Positions 25,155 to 34,851 of a stretch of 64,000 nucleotides of DNA are shown piece by piece. A model generated the notes under the pieces. The model saw nothing but the letters and a program-made list of their open reading frames with translations. It made no database searches and was not told the origin of the DNA. A program made the position numbers and the translations under genes. The DNA is from Cohnella xylanilytica (GTDB lineage: Bacteria > Bacillota > Bacilli > Paenibacillales > Paenibacillaceae): contig NZ_JACJVR010000079.1 in NCBI RefSeq assembly GCF_014212175.1, positions 62,001 to 126,000 on the forward strand, given 5' to 3'. Numbering within the stretch: position 1 is the first letter of the stretch; every line of letters begins with the position of its first letter.

Positions 25155-26240
25155 TTATACCGATGCCGCCTTCGCTTCGTCCCTAGAAGCCCGGATCTGC
25201 TTGCTGCGGAGCTGTCCGCAGGCGGCGTCGATGTCCGTCCCGTGCTCCAGGCGGACGCTGCAGCTGACGCCTTGCTTCTTGAGCGCGTCGTAGAACGCCC
25301 GGATGGACTCCTGCTCGCTTCTCTGGTACTGACTGTGCTCGTCAACGGGATTGTACGGAATCAAGTTCACGTTCACGAGCGGACGCCGCTTCTCGCCGAT
25401 CAGCTCGGCCAGCTCCAGCGCATGCTCCCTGCGGTCGTTCACGTCCTTGAGCAGGATGTACTCGATCGTCAGCCTCCGGTTCGTGCGCTCCAGGTAGTAA
25501 TCGATCGACTCCATGAGCTTCTCGATCGGAATGGCGCGGTTGATCTTCATGATCCGCGTGCGCAGCTCGTTGTTGGGCGCGTGCAAGGAGACCGCCAGGT
25601 TCACCTGCAGGTCGCTGTCCGCGAACTCCCGGATTTTCCCCGCCAACCCGCTCGTCGATACGGTAATATGCCTCGGTCCGATGGCCAGACCCTTGGGATC
25701 CTTCACGATCCGGATGAAATCCGCCATGTTGTCGTAGTTGTCGAACGGCTCGCCGATGCCCATCACGACGATGTGGGTCACCCTCTCGCCCTGCCCCGCC
25801 CGGTCCAGATCATGCTGGACGTTCATAATCTGCTCGACGATCTCGCCGGCGGACAGATCCCGGCTCTTGGCCAGCAGGCCGCTCGCGCAGAAGCTGCACC
25901 CGATGTTGCACCCGACCTGCGTCGTGACGCACACGGAGAGGCCGAACTTGTGGCGCATCAGCACCGTCTCGATCAGGTTGCCGTCCCGAAGCTTGAACAG
26001 GTACTTCACGGTCCCGTCCGCCGACTCCTGCCTCGTATGTTCGGTCATCGTATGGATGACATACTGGTCTTCGAGCAACGCGACGCATTCGGGCCGCGCT
26101 TCGGTCATCTGCTCGTAGCTCGTCACCCGCCGGCGGTACAGGGCCTCCCAGACCGCCGAGGCGCGGGACTTCTTCTGGCCGCGCTCTTCAAGCCACGCGG
26201 CGAGCCGATCCAGCGTTAATCCGTATAGGGAATCCTTCAT
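25155..26240 (-). CDS. rlmN: Dual-specificity rRNA/tRNA methyltransferase RlmN
   Basis: This 361-aa radical SAM enzyme methylates C2 of A2503 in 23S rRNA and A37 in some tRNAs. The cluster motif is C-N-I-G-C-S-F-C (about residues 116-123). G-M-G-E-P-F-D-N-Y, the SAM-site motif, follows. A late Cys in V-S-C-S-V-R (about residue 333) is the methyl-carrying or resolving cysteine. The N-terminal accessory domain and full length match the family. Confidence is high. Confidence 0.95.
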   Translation of the reverse strand: MKDSLYGLTLDRLAAWLEERGQKKSRASAVWEALYRRRVTSYEQMTEARPECVALLEDQYVIHTMTEHTRQESADGTVKYLFKLRDGNLIETVLMRHKFGLSVCVTTQVGCNIGCSFCASGLLAKSRDLSAGEIVEQIMNVQHDLDRAGQGERVTHIVVMGIGEPFDNYDNMADFIRIVKDPKGLAIGPRHITVSTSGLAGKIREFADSDLQVNLAVSLHAPNNELRTRIMKINRAIPIEKLMESIDYYLERTNRRLTIEYILLKDVNDRREHALELAELIGEKRRPLVNVNLIPYNPVDEHSQYQRSEQESIRAFYDALKKQGVSCSVRLEHGTDIDAACGQLRSKQIRASRDEAKAASV

Positions 26241-26464
26241 CGTTAATCCTCTTCTCGTTCTCCGTGCTCTTCCGGTGTTATTATGCCGCTAGTGTAACAC
26301 GTTTTGCCCCGGAATGAAATGAAGGCCGGTCATCGTCCTAACGCTTGCGTCTTCTTAGCGTCCCCTTTTCCTCTTGGTCTCACCCCTATCCTAGCATCCA
26401 TTTTTCGGCGCGATTTTTGATCCTCGTGAACCTTCTATTTTTCTATTTTGCGCCGCCGTAAACG

Positions 26465-26500
26465 GACAAGCCCGGCTCCTCGGAAGGGGCCGGGCTTGTC
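26465..26500 (-). terminator. Hairpin downstream of the SLH protein gene
   Basis: GACAAGCCCGGC pairs with GCCGGGCTTGTC (12 bp) about 30 bp after the stop of the giant gene. There is no strong T tract. Confidence 0.6.
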
Positions 26501-26528
26501 TCGTCAGCTGCTGTAACTCTAATACAGG

Positions 26529-29500
26529 TTAATGAACATTATCTTCCCGCTGCTTGACGAACTTCTCGCTTCCGTCTTCATTCCGGGTCGCATCGTGGGA
26601 TACCGTCGCTTCTTCCACGTCTCCGAAGCCCCACTTGGCGGCCGGGAAGTCGGGGAACGATTGCGGCGCATCCGCCAGAGGACCGCGGAACAACATGCGG
26701 TTGATCAGCACGACGGCTTCCAGACGCGTGATCTCGTTGTCCGGATGGAACGTGCCGTCTACGTAACCTTGAATCATTCCGTTGCGATAGAGAGCTTCGA
26801 TCGCGGCGGAGGACCAGCGTCCGGCCGTATCGGAGAAGTGATTCGAGATCGAAGCCGGCGCTTCGAGCTTCAAGTACCGTACCATAACCGCGGCCAGCTC
26901 TTCGCGGGTCACGGCTTGGTCCGGACGGAACCGTCCGTCTTCATATCCCGTGAAAATGCCGTTCTCCGTCGCGATGCTGATGTATCCGCTAGCCCAGTGT
27001 TGATTCGATACGTCCGAATACGATGCCTTCTTGTCCGTGTTCCCTCCGTTGATCAGACGCGCCACGATGGCGGCCAACTCGGACCGCGTCAAGGAGCGCT
27101 GCGCCTTGAAGGTGCCGTCCGGATAGCCGAGAATGTAGCGCTCGTGGCTGATCTCTCCGAACCGGTTCGAGAACAGAAGAACCTTGACGGATGCCGCCGC
27201 GTTCTCCGGATGAACCGCCTTGCCTTCGGAAGCGAACTGCCCCTTCAGCTCTACGGTCTTCCCGCTAACATCGATCGACGGGAATTGAATCTTCACGTTT
27301 TTGTTGATCGTCTGGCCGGCTGCAAGTTCCTCGACCGTCCAAACGATGGCGTTGCCTTCGACGGTTCCGCCTGCGGCATCCAGTACCACGGCGCCTTCCG
27401 GCAGCGTCAGCGTTACCTTGCCTTGGTGCAGGATCGCGTTCGCTCCATTGGTGTACGAGACGACGACCGTCGCTTGGCTATTCTCTTGATAGGTGCTGCG
27501 ATCCACCGACACGTTCAACGTGACGTTCGAATCGACGTCCTTCGGCTCTTCCGGCTTCTCCGTCGTCGGGGTGCCCGGATCGGTTCCTCCGGACGATCCG
27601 CCGCCGGATCCGCCGCCCGATCCGATCGGCTGCATGGAGAAATCCCAATGCACGATCGCGTCGTTAACCTCGATATTGGTGCTCTTATAAGTCTTGTACC
27701 CTGCGCGCGTCGCCGTGATCGTATAGTCCGTATCCCCGTATACCATGAAGGCATAATTGCCGAGGGCATCGCTATACTGCGGGTTGGCATTGTCGCTAGG
27801 CGCGAAGCCCGGGAGCTTCGGCAGCACGACCTGCGTGCCCGGTACGATCTTCTTATCCTTGTTGCGCTTCGTATTGGAGTACGTCAGGACGACCTTCGCA
27901 TCCTTGATCGGAAGGCCCGTCTTCGCATCCGTTATGATGCCGAACGGGTCGATCAACTCTTCGTTGATGTTCATCTCGCCTTGCCGTCCGACCGTCAGTT
28001 CCGGGAACGATCCGTTTTTCTTTTTATTAAGGACAACCGAATCCCTGACGACTTTCCCGTCCGGCAGCTTCACATCGTATTCGTAACGAATCTCCAGACC
28101 GTAGACGATGCTCGGATCGACAGGCAATCCGTCCGCCACGAAGACTCCGTCCGCGCTTAGCGCGTATCCCGCGGCATCGACGTACGTTCCGTCCGGCTTA
28201 ACCAAATAAGCCTTGAATGCCGGAGCGGCGCCTTGATTGCCTTCAGGGGTACCGACGCTTCCGAATTGGATCGGCAGGAGTTTGCCGCCAGCCCCCTCGG
28301 CTCCGACAATACCCGTAATCGTCTGGCTGGACGGGAAGACTTGACCTTCGCCGGTAATCTCCTCGTTCACGCTGACTTTCTGTTTGTAAACGATCGTACG
28401 GGTTTGATCCCCGGTCCCGACGGTTCTGGTGATCTCGGCCCAGTAGTTCCGGTTCCCGTCCGTAATCGGAACGGAGTAACTTCCGTCACCGGCCGTTGTC
28501 ACGGTAGCGACGATATTCCCTTCATCGTCTCGGATCGTTACCGTAGCTCCCGCTACCGGTTCAGCGTCCCTGGTCGACGGGTTCGTATTCGTGATGACCC
28601 CTGCGATGACCGCCGGCTCCAGATACAGTTCGATGCCCGCGCGTCCTTGCAGCCCGTGTACCGGATCGTTGACGCTCGCCTGCAATTGAATCGTAACCGG
28701 TTCTTTGCTGTTCGTTTTCTCGGATTGATAACGGATCGTAGCGACTCCGTTCACTGTCGTGACTACCGGAGCCTCAAGCGCGACGCCCTTCTCGTCCACG
28801 AAGTGCCCGTACGGCGCCGTCGTAAAGTCCACCGGCACTCCCGAGACCGGGTTGCCGTCCTTATCCTTCACGATAGCGGTCAGGATCGATTGGGACTTGC
28901 CATTCGCCACGATGCGATCCGGAGTCGCCTTCAAATCGATCGTGTATTGAACAGGTGCCTCCTGCACGTCGATCGAGACGGTGCCCGGAGCCGACGTCGC
29001 TTGTCCGTCGTTCACCGTGAACGTGAAGCTGTCCGGTCCCGTGTAGCCTTCATTAGGCGTATACGTGAACTTTCCGGTGTCCGGATCAATGACAACCTTA
29101 CCGTGTTCCGGTTGCTTATCTACTGCGTACGTCAGCTGATCTTCATCGGCATCCGTACCCGTCAATTGGCCTTGCAGCGGCTGATCCTTCGTCGCGGTTA
29201 CGTTCTTGCCGTTCGCGATCGGTTCGCGGTTTGGCACTTCCGCTTCCGTTACCGTGATCGAGATGGTACCCGGAGCCGAGGTCGCTTGCCCGTCGTTCAC
29301 CGTGAACGTGAAGCTGTCCGGTCCCGTATAGCCTTCATTAGGCGTATACGTGAACTTTCCGGTGTCCGGATCGATCACGACCTTACCGTGCTCCGGCTCC
29401 TTGGCCACCGCGTACGTCAACGGATCTTCATCGGCATCCGTACCCGTCAGTTGACCTTGCAGCGGCTGATCCTTCGTCGCGGTTACGTTTTTGCCGTTCG

Positions 29501-32500
29501 CGATCGGTTCGCGGTTTGGCACTTCCGCTTCCGTTACCGTGATCGAGATGGTACCCGGAGCCGAGGTCGCTTGCCCGTCGTTCACCGTGAACGTGAAGCT
29601 GTCCGGTCCCGTATAGCCTTCATTAGGCGTATACGTGAACTTTCCGGTGTCCGGATCGATCACGACCTTACCGTGCTCCGGCTCCTTGGCCACCGCGTAC
29701 GTCAACGGATCTTCATCCGCATCCGTACCCGTCAGTTGGCCTTGCAGCGGCTGATGCTTCGTCGCGGTTACTTCCGCGTCTTTCGCTGCCGGTTCGTTGT
29801 TCGCAGGTGCTGCTTGAACCGCGAACGTGCCTTCAGCTTCAGCCGTCGCGCCCAACGGACCTGTCGCGGTCGCACGGACGTTGTAATTCCCCTCGCTATC
29901 GATGGTCGATACCGGAGTCCAGATCCAGCTTCCGTCCTCTTCGACCTTTAAGGTCCCTTGAATCTCATTGGAGCTATCGGTTACTTGAACCTCTACATTC
30001 GAACCCGGTTCGCTTGCTCCCTTAATGCTACGTACCTCGGCTACGGTCGAGCCGTTAGCCGGGCTGTCGATCGTCACGAAGACGTTGCTAACCGGGAAGC
30101 CGGTCAGCGGGCGCTGAACAAGCTGCGGGTCCTCGGAGCTGACAATGCTTCCGATCGAATCGATCGCGTAGTTCAGGCTTACCTTTGCTCCCGGCGGCAC
30201 TTGAACATTGTCCGCCAACTGAAGCTTCAACGTGTTCGTGGCGCTACCGTCTTTAACCGTCGCTGCCACCGTCTTCGGATCCCCGTCTCCCGTATCGATA
30301 ACGATCTCGAGCTTCGGAGAACCGGTGATCGTCACGGCCTCAGGGAACTTCACGATAACCTCGTTGCGATCGCTCGCGACCGCGGCTGCCGTCGGATGCA
30401 ACCCCTTCTGGTTTTCCACTTCGAAGGCGTCCAGCCAGCCCAGGCTTCGGGCGTCCGCCCCCGTCTCCCGAACGTCGATCATCGCGTCGGAAGAATCCTT
30501 CTTGTTCGTCTCGTAATTCAACGTAATGTTCGTCTTGGCGGCATTGCTAGGAAGGACGGGAACTCCTCCTGCCGGCAGTCCGTTGCCAAGAGTCAGGATG
30601 ACCGTCTTGTTGGTCGGATCGGTACCATCCAAAGACGCTCCGATTGCCGGAATCGGCTGGTCAATGCCGTCGATGTTGAACGAGAACGCATTGGCGCTTT
30701 TGCTTACGGCGTCTGCGTCCAGCGGGTTTTCGAAGACGACCTTCACCTTGTTGCGCTCGGAATCGTCTACCACTGCAGCACTTACCGGCTTCATCTGATT
30801 TCTCACCGGATCGTTCACGAACGCATCGAGCTTGGAACCGTCCTCGATCTTGACGATTCGGTCCGTATCATTCAGAAGCTCCGGCGCGTAAGTGAGCGAG
30901 ACCTTCGCATTCAGCGGAATCTTCTCGCCGTTCGTGAGCCGGATCGTCAGCTTGTCGGGATGTTCGGGATCGAATTCGACCGCCGCGTTCTGGTCATTCA
31001 AATTCACTGTCTCTGGAGTTCCGTCGTCGATCGTTACCGCGAAGGCGGACAGGACCGCGCTTGTCGGCGCCTTAATGGCGGCCGGGAATTCGATCTCGAT
31101 CTTGTTCCGATCTTGATCGTTCACGACTTCAAGATCCTGTGGAGCGAATCGGTTCTGGACCGGTACGCCCGAATCCGGATCCCCGGCAACCGGGAAGCTC
31201 TCAAGCGGCAGGCCGCCCAAACCCGCTCCTTTTACTGAACCTTTATCTTGATCATAAATCAAAGGAGGATTCGTATTCGGCGGAATGACGTAATCTCTTG
31301 GAAGATTCTTAGGATAGTCCTGTGCATCGGGATCGATCTCCAATTTCAACCGGAAAGGATCGTCCTCCCCGGAAGCATCCTTGGCATGATCCGCGACTTT
31401 GAGCGGAACCAGCACCGGATCCCCGTTGCCGCCGCTAATATCCAGATAGAACCCGCCCGCGTTGGTCGGATCGTAGTCGACAGGCATGTCCAGAGTCACA
31501 TCAACCGTATGGCGATCCGGACCGACCTCTGCTTTCACGACCTTCGGAGCGACCGGGTCGGCGAACAGGATAGGCGCGGTATCGAAATTACCTCCACCGT
31601 AGGTCTTGCCGTCCAGCACCCCGCCGATTCTCGCTTTGACGTTCGTCAAGTGCGGATAGTCGCCTAAGTTCCACACATCAACCGTGGCGACACCCTTCGC
31701 GTCCGTCGGTACCGTGATCTCGCGAACGACGACTGTTTTGCCGTTGCGCTCATATCTACTGGTTTTGACCGAGTAGTCTTTAGCCGTCAGATAGAGGTCT
31801 TCGTCGTCTACCTGAGTCGCCGCGGATACAGTTCTTCCGCTGCCGATCTGGACCGTAGTGTAGTCTTCAATGTAGTACAGAGAGAATGTAACCGGATAAC
31901 CAGCGATCAAATTGCCGTCAATCGTTTTCACTTCCGCGCTTACGGGCGCGCTAGCTCCTGTGGCAATGATTCCTTGTAATTGCGTTGACCCGCCGTATTG
32001 CGGCGTTGTGCCGTTTGGCATCAATGGATCGTTGTTTTTTAATGTAAAATTGACGTTCTGACCGTTACGTACCAACGGCTCTTTCGTAATCGAGATCTGG
32101 GTTGGAGCCAGTTCTACCTTCTGATCCGGCGAAGCCGGAGCGCCCGGCACGATAAGGCCGCTGTAGTTATTGAAGTGCCACGAGTAGATATCGTGATACT
32201 GGTTCGCTCCTCCAGTAGCTGCAGTAAACCCGATGAACACGTCGTCTTGAAGAAGACGGCCGGACAAGTCATTGTTGTCGGTAATGATCGGCTTGATCGT
32301 GAAGTTGCCTGTGCCTTCATTAAGCGGTGCCACAAGTTCATCTCCGCTCAAAGACGGGAATTCCTTGAGCAGTACTGTCTTAACCCTTTTCCCTGTGCCA
32401 GTTCCTTCGGTCACCAATTGTCCTTTATCGACCACGGGAGCCAGATAGGTGCCGTCTGTGTTCTTGCGGATCAAGTATACCCGCAGTTGCTTCTTAATCC

Positions 32501-33380
32501 CGTCATAGTCGATCCAGGAGTGGAAGGACGTAGCTGGATCGTTCTGCGCGAGCGACATCTCGCCGATGTCAAGATTAGCGATATTCCGGCCTTCTTGGAT
32601 TCCCCCATTATTGGAGGAATTGTGAGTCACGTCTCCATCAAGGTCGACGGCGACATGGGAACCCTTCGTAGACCCGTCCCCATTAGTAGTTCCAAATGGT
32701 TTTGGATCGCTCCGGTCGCTATTATAGTAAGTGTCATATTCGACCCCGATGCTCTTCTGAACGCCGGAATATCCGAGCCCGCCGCCGCTGGCGCCCGCCT
32801 CGTTGGAAGCTGTCTGTACGACGAAGACGATTCCATCCGCTTGGGAGCCCTGTTCCATCTTGAAGCTGAAGTAGGTGCTGAACGAACGATTGTCGGACAG
32901 CGTAACGCGATTTTTATTGAACAAGCTCCCGAAGGAGTTCCCCTTGGTCGTCGCCAGGCGAACAAGATCGCGACCAAAGTTCTGGAATCCGATGCTTGTA
33001 GCTCCCCCAGGTGTCTTTAAATCGTTCGCCGAGTAATTCGGCTGGCTTGAGGTACCGCTTGTCGTACCGTAATTATATACCAGACTGCCAGCCTCGGCGG
33101 TTCCGTACTGCTTCAGCGTTCCGCTGAAGTTCGTTTTATTGTTCCACACAATACTCGCCTTATCGCCAACAAGAGGGTTGCCGCTCCCGAAGTCGGCATT
33201 CTTAAGCGAGATGTAGGTCTTGCTCGGATCGACGGTCACCGTGTCGTCCGCTGCGCTTGCTCGGCCCGGCGGCGTCGCCGCGAAGCCGGAGCCCGCGATC
33301 AACAACGCCATCGCGGCGTTGAACCAACGCTTGCCGCTTCGTCCTCCCTTCAAGTAGGACTTTAATCTTGCTGTATTCAT
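26529..33380 (-). CDS. Giant multidomain S-layer-homology surface protein with L-type-lectin-like head
   Basis: I start this 2283-aa protein at ATG 33380, giving a clean signal peptide ending at A-S-A (about residue 43); an upstream in-frame start at 33419 would add 13 polar residues. The domains in order are an L-type/legume-lectin-like domain (about 50-410), Ig-like folds (to about 600) and several R-N-x-(I/V)-x-(I/V)-x-F repeats of about 100 aa (620-1100). Next come a bacterial Ig domain (1100-1188), three near-identical 95-aa cadherin-like repeats (1188-1473), an invasin-type Ig (1475-1585), CnaB/carboxypeptidase-regulatory folds, a DUF11-like domain (about 1930-2050) and three SLH motifs (about 2075-2243). 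The SLH motifs should bind pyruvylated cell-wall polymer, displaying the head outside. Probable role: adhesion to glycans. Confidence 0.9.
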   Translation of the reverse strand: MNTARLKSYLKGGRSGKRWFNAAMALLIAGSGFAATPPGRASAADDTVTVDPSKTYISLKNADFGSGNPLVGDKASIVWNNKTNFSGTLKQYGTAEAGSLVYNYGTTSGTSSQPNYSANDLKTPGGATSIGFQNFGRDLVRLATTKGNSFGSLFNKNRVTLSDNRSFSTYFSFKMEQGSQADGIVFVVQTASNEAGASGGGLGYSGVQKSIGVEYDTYYNSDRSDPKPFGTTNGDGSTKGSHVAVDLDGDVTHNSSNNGGIQEGRNIANLDIGEMSLAQNDPATSFHSWIDYDGIKKQLRVYLIRKNTDGTYLAPVVDKGQLVTEGTGTGKRVKTVLLKEFPSLSGDELVAPLNEGTGNFTIKPIITDNNDLSGRLLQDDVFIGFTAATGGANQYHDIYSWHFNNYSGLIVPGAPASPDQKVELAPTQISITKEPLVRNGQNVNFTLKNNDPLMPNGTTPQYGGSTQLQGIIATGASAPVSAEVKTIDGNLIAGYPVTFSLYYIEDYTTVQIGSGRTVSAATQVDDEDLYLTAKDYSVKTSRYERNGKTVVVREITVPTDAKGVATVDVWNLGDYPHLTNVKARIGGVLDGKTYGGGNFDTAPILFADPVAPKVVKAEVGPDRHTVDVTLDMPVDYDPTNAGGFYLDISGGNGDPVLVPLKVADHAKDASGEDDPFRLKLEIDPDAQDYPKNLPRDYVIPPNTNPPLIYDQDKGSVKGAGLGGLPLESFPVAGDPDSGVPVQNRFAPQDLEVVNDQDRNKIEIEFPAAIKAPTSAVLSAFAVTIDDGTPETVNLNDQNAAVEFDPEHPDKLTIRLTNGEKIPLNAKVSLTYAPELLNDTDRIVKIEDGSKLDAFVNDPVRNQMKPVSAAVVDDSERNKVKVVFENPLDADAVSKSANAFSFNIDGIDQPIPAIGASLDGTDPTNKTVILTLGNGLPAGGVPVLPSNAAKTNITLNYETNKKDSSDAMIDVRETGADARSLGWLDAFEVENQKGLHPTAAAVASDRNEVIVKFPEAVTITGSPKLEIVIDTGDGDPKTVAATVKDGSATNTLKLQLADNVQVPPGAKVSLNYAIDSIGSIVSSEDPQLVQRPLTGFPVSNVFVTIDSPANGSTVAEVRSIKGASEPGSNVEVQVTDSSNEIQGTLKVEEDGSWIWTPVSTIDSEGNYNVRATATGPLGATAEAEGTFAVQAAPANNEPAAKDAEVTATKHQPLQGQLTGTDADEDPLTYAVAKEPEHGKVVIDPDTGKFTYTPNEGYTGPDSFTFTVNDGQATSAPGTISITVTEAEVPNREPIANGKNVTATKDQPLQGQLTGTDADEDPLTYAVAKEPEHGKVVIDPDTGKFTYTPNEGYTGPDSFTFTVNDGQATSAPGTISITVTEAEVPNREPIANGKNVTATKDQPLQGQLTGTDADEDQLTYAVDKQPEHGKVVIDPDTGKFTYTPNEGYTGPDSFTFTVNDGQATSAPGTVSIDVQEAPVQYTIDLKATPDRIVANGKSQSILTAIVKDKDGNPVSGVPVDFTTAPYGHFVDEKGVALEAPVVTTVNGVATIRYQSEKTNSKEPVTIQLQASVNDPVHGLQGRAGIELYLEPAVIAGVITNTNPSTRDAEPVAGATVTIRDDEGNIVATVTTAGDGSYSVPITDGNRNYWAEITRTVGTGDQTRTIVYKQKVSVNEEITGEGQVFPSSQTITGIVGAEGAGGKLLPIQFGSVGTPEGNQGAAPAFKAYLVKPDGTYVDAAGYALSADGVFVADGLPVDPSIVYGLEIRYEYDVKLPDGKVVRDSVVLNKKKNGSFPELTVGRQGEMNINEELIDPFGIITDAKTGLPIKDAKVVLTYSNTKRNKDKKIVPGTQVVLPKLPGFAPSDNANPQYSDALGNYAFMVYGDTDYTITATRAGYKTYKSTNIEVNDAIVHWDFSMQPIGSGGGSGGGSSGGTDPGTPTTEKPEEPKDVDSNVTLNVSVDRSTYQENSQATVVVSYTNGANAILHQGKVTLTLPEGAVVLDAAGGTVEGNAIVWTVEELAAGQTINKNVKIQFPSIDVSGKTVELKGQFASEGKAVHPENAAASVKVLLFSNRFGEISHERYILGYPDGTFKAQRSLTRSELAAIVARLINGGNTDKKASYSDVSNQHWASGYISIATENGIFTGYEDGRFRPDQAVTREELAAVMVRYLKLEAPASISNHFSDTAGRWSSAAIEALYRNGMIQGYVDGTFHPDNEITRLEAVVLINRMLFRGPLADAPQSFPDFPAAKWGFGDVEEATVSHDATRNEDGSEKFVKQREDNVH
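28963..29817 (-). repeat. Three tandem 285-bp in-frame repeats
   Basis: Three copies of a 285-bp (95-codon) unit are nearly identical at DNA level; for example GTCGCTTG.CCGTCGTTC recurs at 28996, 29281 and 29566. Each encodes one D-A-D-E-D-containing cadherin-like domain. The low divergence implies recent duplication or gene conversion. Confidence 0.9.
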
Positions 33381-33446
33381 TCTTGTGTCGCTCCCTTCTC
33401 CTGCCTTTTCTCTAGTCAAAACGTACTAATGAATCACCAAAAAAGA

Positions 33447-33452
33447 ATTATA
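33447..33452 (-). promoter_or_regulatory. Likely -10 box of the SLH protein gene
   Basis: TATAAT on the minus strand lies about 67 bp before the chosen start. The -35 region is poor (TTTTGG at a 15-bp spacing), so an activator or another start point is possible. Confidence 0.4.
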
Positions 33453-33554
33453 GGGGGAGCAACTGTACCAAAACTGAACAAAATTAAGACCATATCCTCT
33501 TTCCCATGACAAATAGGCCGAAGCCCTCCGCCGGTCGGAGAGTTCCAGTCCGAT

Positions 33555-33585
33555 GCAAAAAAGCCATCCCCCAAGAGGATGGCTT
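33555..33585 (-). terminator. Intrinsic terminator of the BI-1 gene
   Basis: The stem AAGCCATCC / GGATGGCTT has a 7-nt loop and is followed on the minus strand by TTTTTT. It is a textbook rho-independent terminator. Confidence 0.85.
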
Positions 33586-33615
33586 AAATCAACTTGCATC
33601 TTCGCTAAATCGAAA

Positions 33616-34356
33616 TCAATCCCGGCTGAAAATCTTGGCGAGCAGCCGAAGCATCTCGACGTACAGCCACACTAGCGTCACCATCAGGCCGAAGGCGCCG
33701 TACCATTCCATGTACTTCGGAGCGCCTTCGCGGGCGCCGTTCTCGATGAAGTCGAAGTCGAGAACGAGGTTGAGCGCCGCCACGGCGACGATGACGAGGG
33801 AGATGCCGATGCCGATCCAGCTGTTGTCGTGCAGATACGGGACCGTAACGCCGAACAGTCCCAGGATGAAGCTGAGCAGGTAGACGATGGCGATGCCCGC
33901 CGTCGCCGCGAACACGCCGAGCTTGAAGTTCTCCGTCGCCTTGATAAGCCGCGTCCTGTAGGCCAGCAGAAGGGCGACGAACACGCCCATCGTCAGCAGA
34001 GCCGCCTGCAGCGTGATGCCTTGGTAAAGAGACTCGTAATTCGCCGAGAGAGCCCCCAGGAACACCCCTTCCAGGATAGCGTAGACGGGGACCAGGTAAG
34101 GCGAAGTCGTCGGCTTGAAGCTGACGATCAGCGCGAGGACGAACCCGGCGATGGCGGAGCCGATCGCGTAAGGCATGACGTTCGTTCCGTCGAAGTAGCT
34201 CGACCAGCTGACGAACGCGCCGCCCAGCAGCAGGGCGAGCATGATGAAGGCTTTGTTCACCGTTCCGTCGATCGTCATCGAGTCTCTTCCCGAGTAATGC
34301 CCCGTGCGTTCGAAAGTCTTGTCGTTCAACGTGGGATTGCCGCTGCGGCCTATCAA
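33616..34356 (-). CDS. Bax inhibitor-1/YccA-family membrane protein
   Basis: This 246-aa protein has seven hydrophobic segments and the bacterial-specific N-terminus R-S-G-N-P-T-L (residues 4-10) found in YccA/BI-1 homologues. Members are thought to be pH-sensitive calcium-leak channels. The late acidic residues (D-F-D-F, about residue 210) match the di-aspartyl sensor region. It is monocistronic with its own terminator. The physiological role is uncertain. Confidence 0.85.
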   Translation of the reverse strand: MIGRSGNPTLNDKTFERTGHYSGRDSMTIDGTVNKAFIMLALLLGGAFVSWSSYFDGTNVMPYAIGSAIAGFVLALIVSFKPTTSPYLVPVYAILEGVFLGALSANYESLYQGITLQAALLTMGVFVALLLAYRTRLIKATENFKLGVFAATAGIAIVYLLSFILGLFGVTVPYLHDNSWIGIGISLVIVAVAALNLVLDFDFIENGAREGAPKYMEWYGAFGLMVTLVWLYVEMLRLLAKIFSRD

Positions 34357-34515
34357 GATGGAATCACCTCATCGGATATTTGGGTCCATTGTACCACAGC
34401 TCGGCTCAACTTCCCAGATAATTCCTACAACCACCTAACTACCCCCCCGGCGAATAACGGCTGGAATTCCCCACCATACTACAAGGGACTGTCCTTACGA
34501 AATGGAGGAACCGCC

Positions 34516-34698
34516 ATGCTCGACAACCTGGAGAGCAACTACGACTGCTCCCGTGCCGGCGACGACTTGCACCGCCTCAAGCAGGAGCTGGCCTCGCTGC
34601 GCGGCCGAGGCGACGAGAGCCCGGAATCGCAGGAAGCGATCAACCGGCTCGAGAACCAGATCTCGTTCATTCAGAACAAGTGCGACATCCGCCCTTGA
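34516..34698 (+). CDS. Small DUF2524-like protein
   Basis: The 60-aa acidic, helical protein starts at ATG 34516, with GGAGG seven bases upstream. It has two Cys (residues 10 and 56) and a pattern L-x-x-L-K-x-E-L ... N-R-L-E-N-Q-I-S-F-I. I recall similar short Paenibacillus proteins annotated DUF2524, but could not verify. It is followed by a strong terminator, so it is a stand-alone transcript. Function unknown. Confidence 0.7.
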   Translation: MLDNLESNYDCSRAGDDLHRLKQELASLRGRGDESPESQEAINRLENQISFIQNKCDIRP

Positions 34699-34722
34699 TT
34701 CGTCCGGAGACGGCGACAGGGG

Positions 34723-34759
34723 AAGCCTCCGCGGCCGGCGACGGTCGGGAGGCTTTTTT
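34723..34759 (+). terminator. Intrinsic terminator after the DUF2524-like gene
   Basis: AAGCCTCC pairs with GGAGGCTT across a GC-rich loop and is followed by TTTTTT. Confidence 0.85.
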
Positions 34760-34851
34760 ATTGCGCACGGCGACAATCTGGAACTTTTCGGAATTCCGCG
34801 CGTCTAACTGTCAGTTTGGGATAACCTTAGGCGAAGGCAGGCGTGTGGAAA

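Noticed and set aside
26532..29951. Long plus-strand frames opposite the SLH gene (542 and 572 codons)
   Set aside because: Arg/Val-rich shadow frames without ribosome binding sites, caused by the codon bias of the real gene on the other strand.
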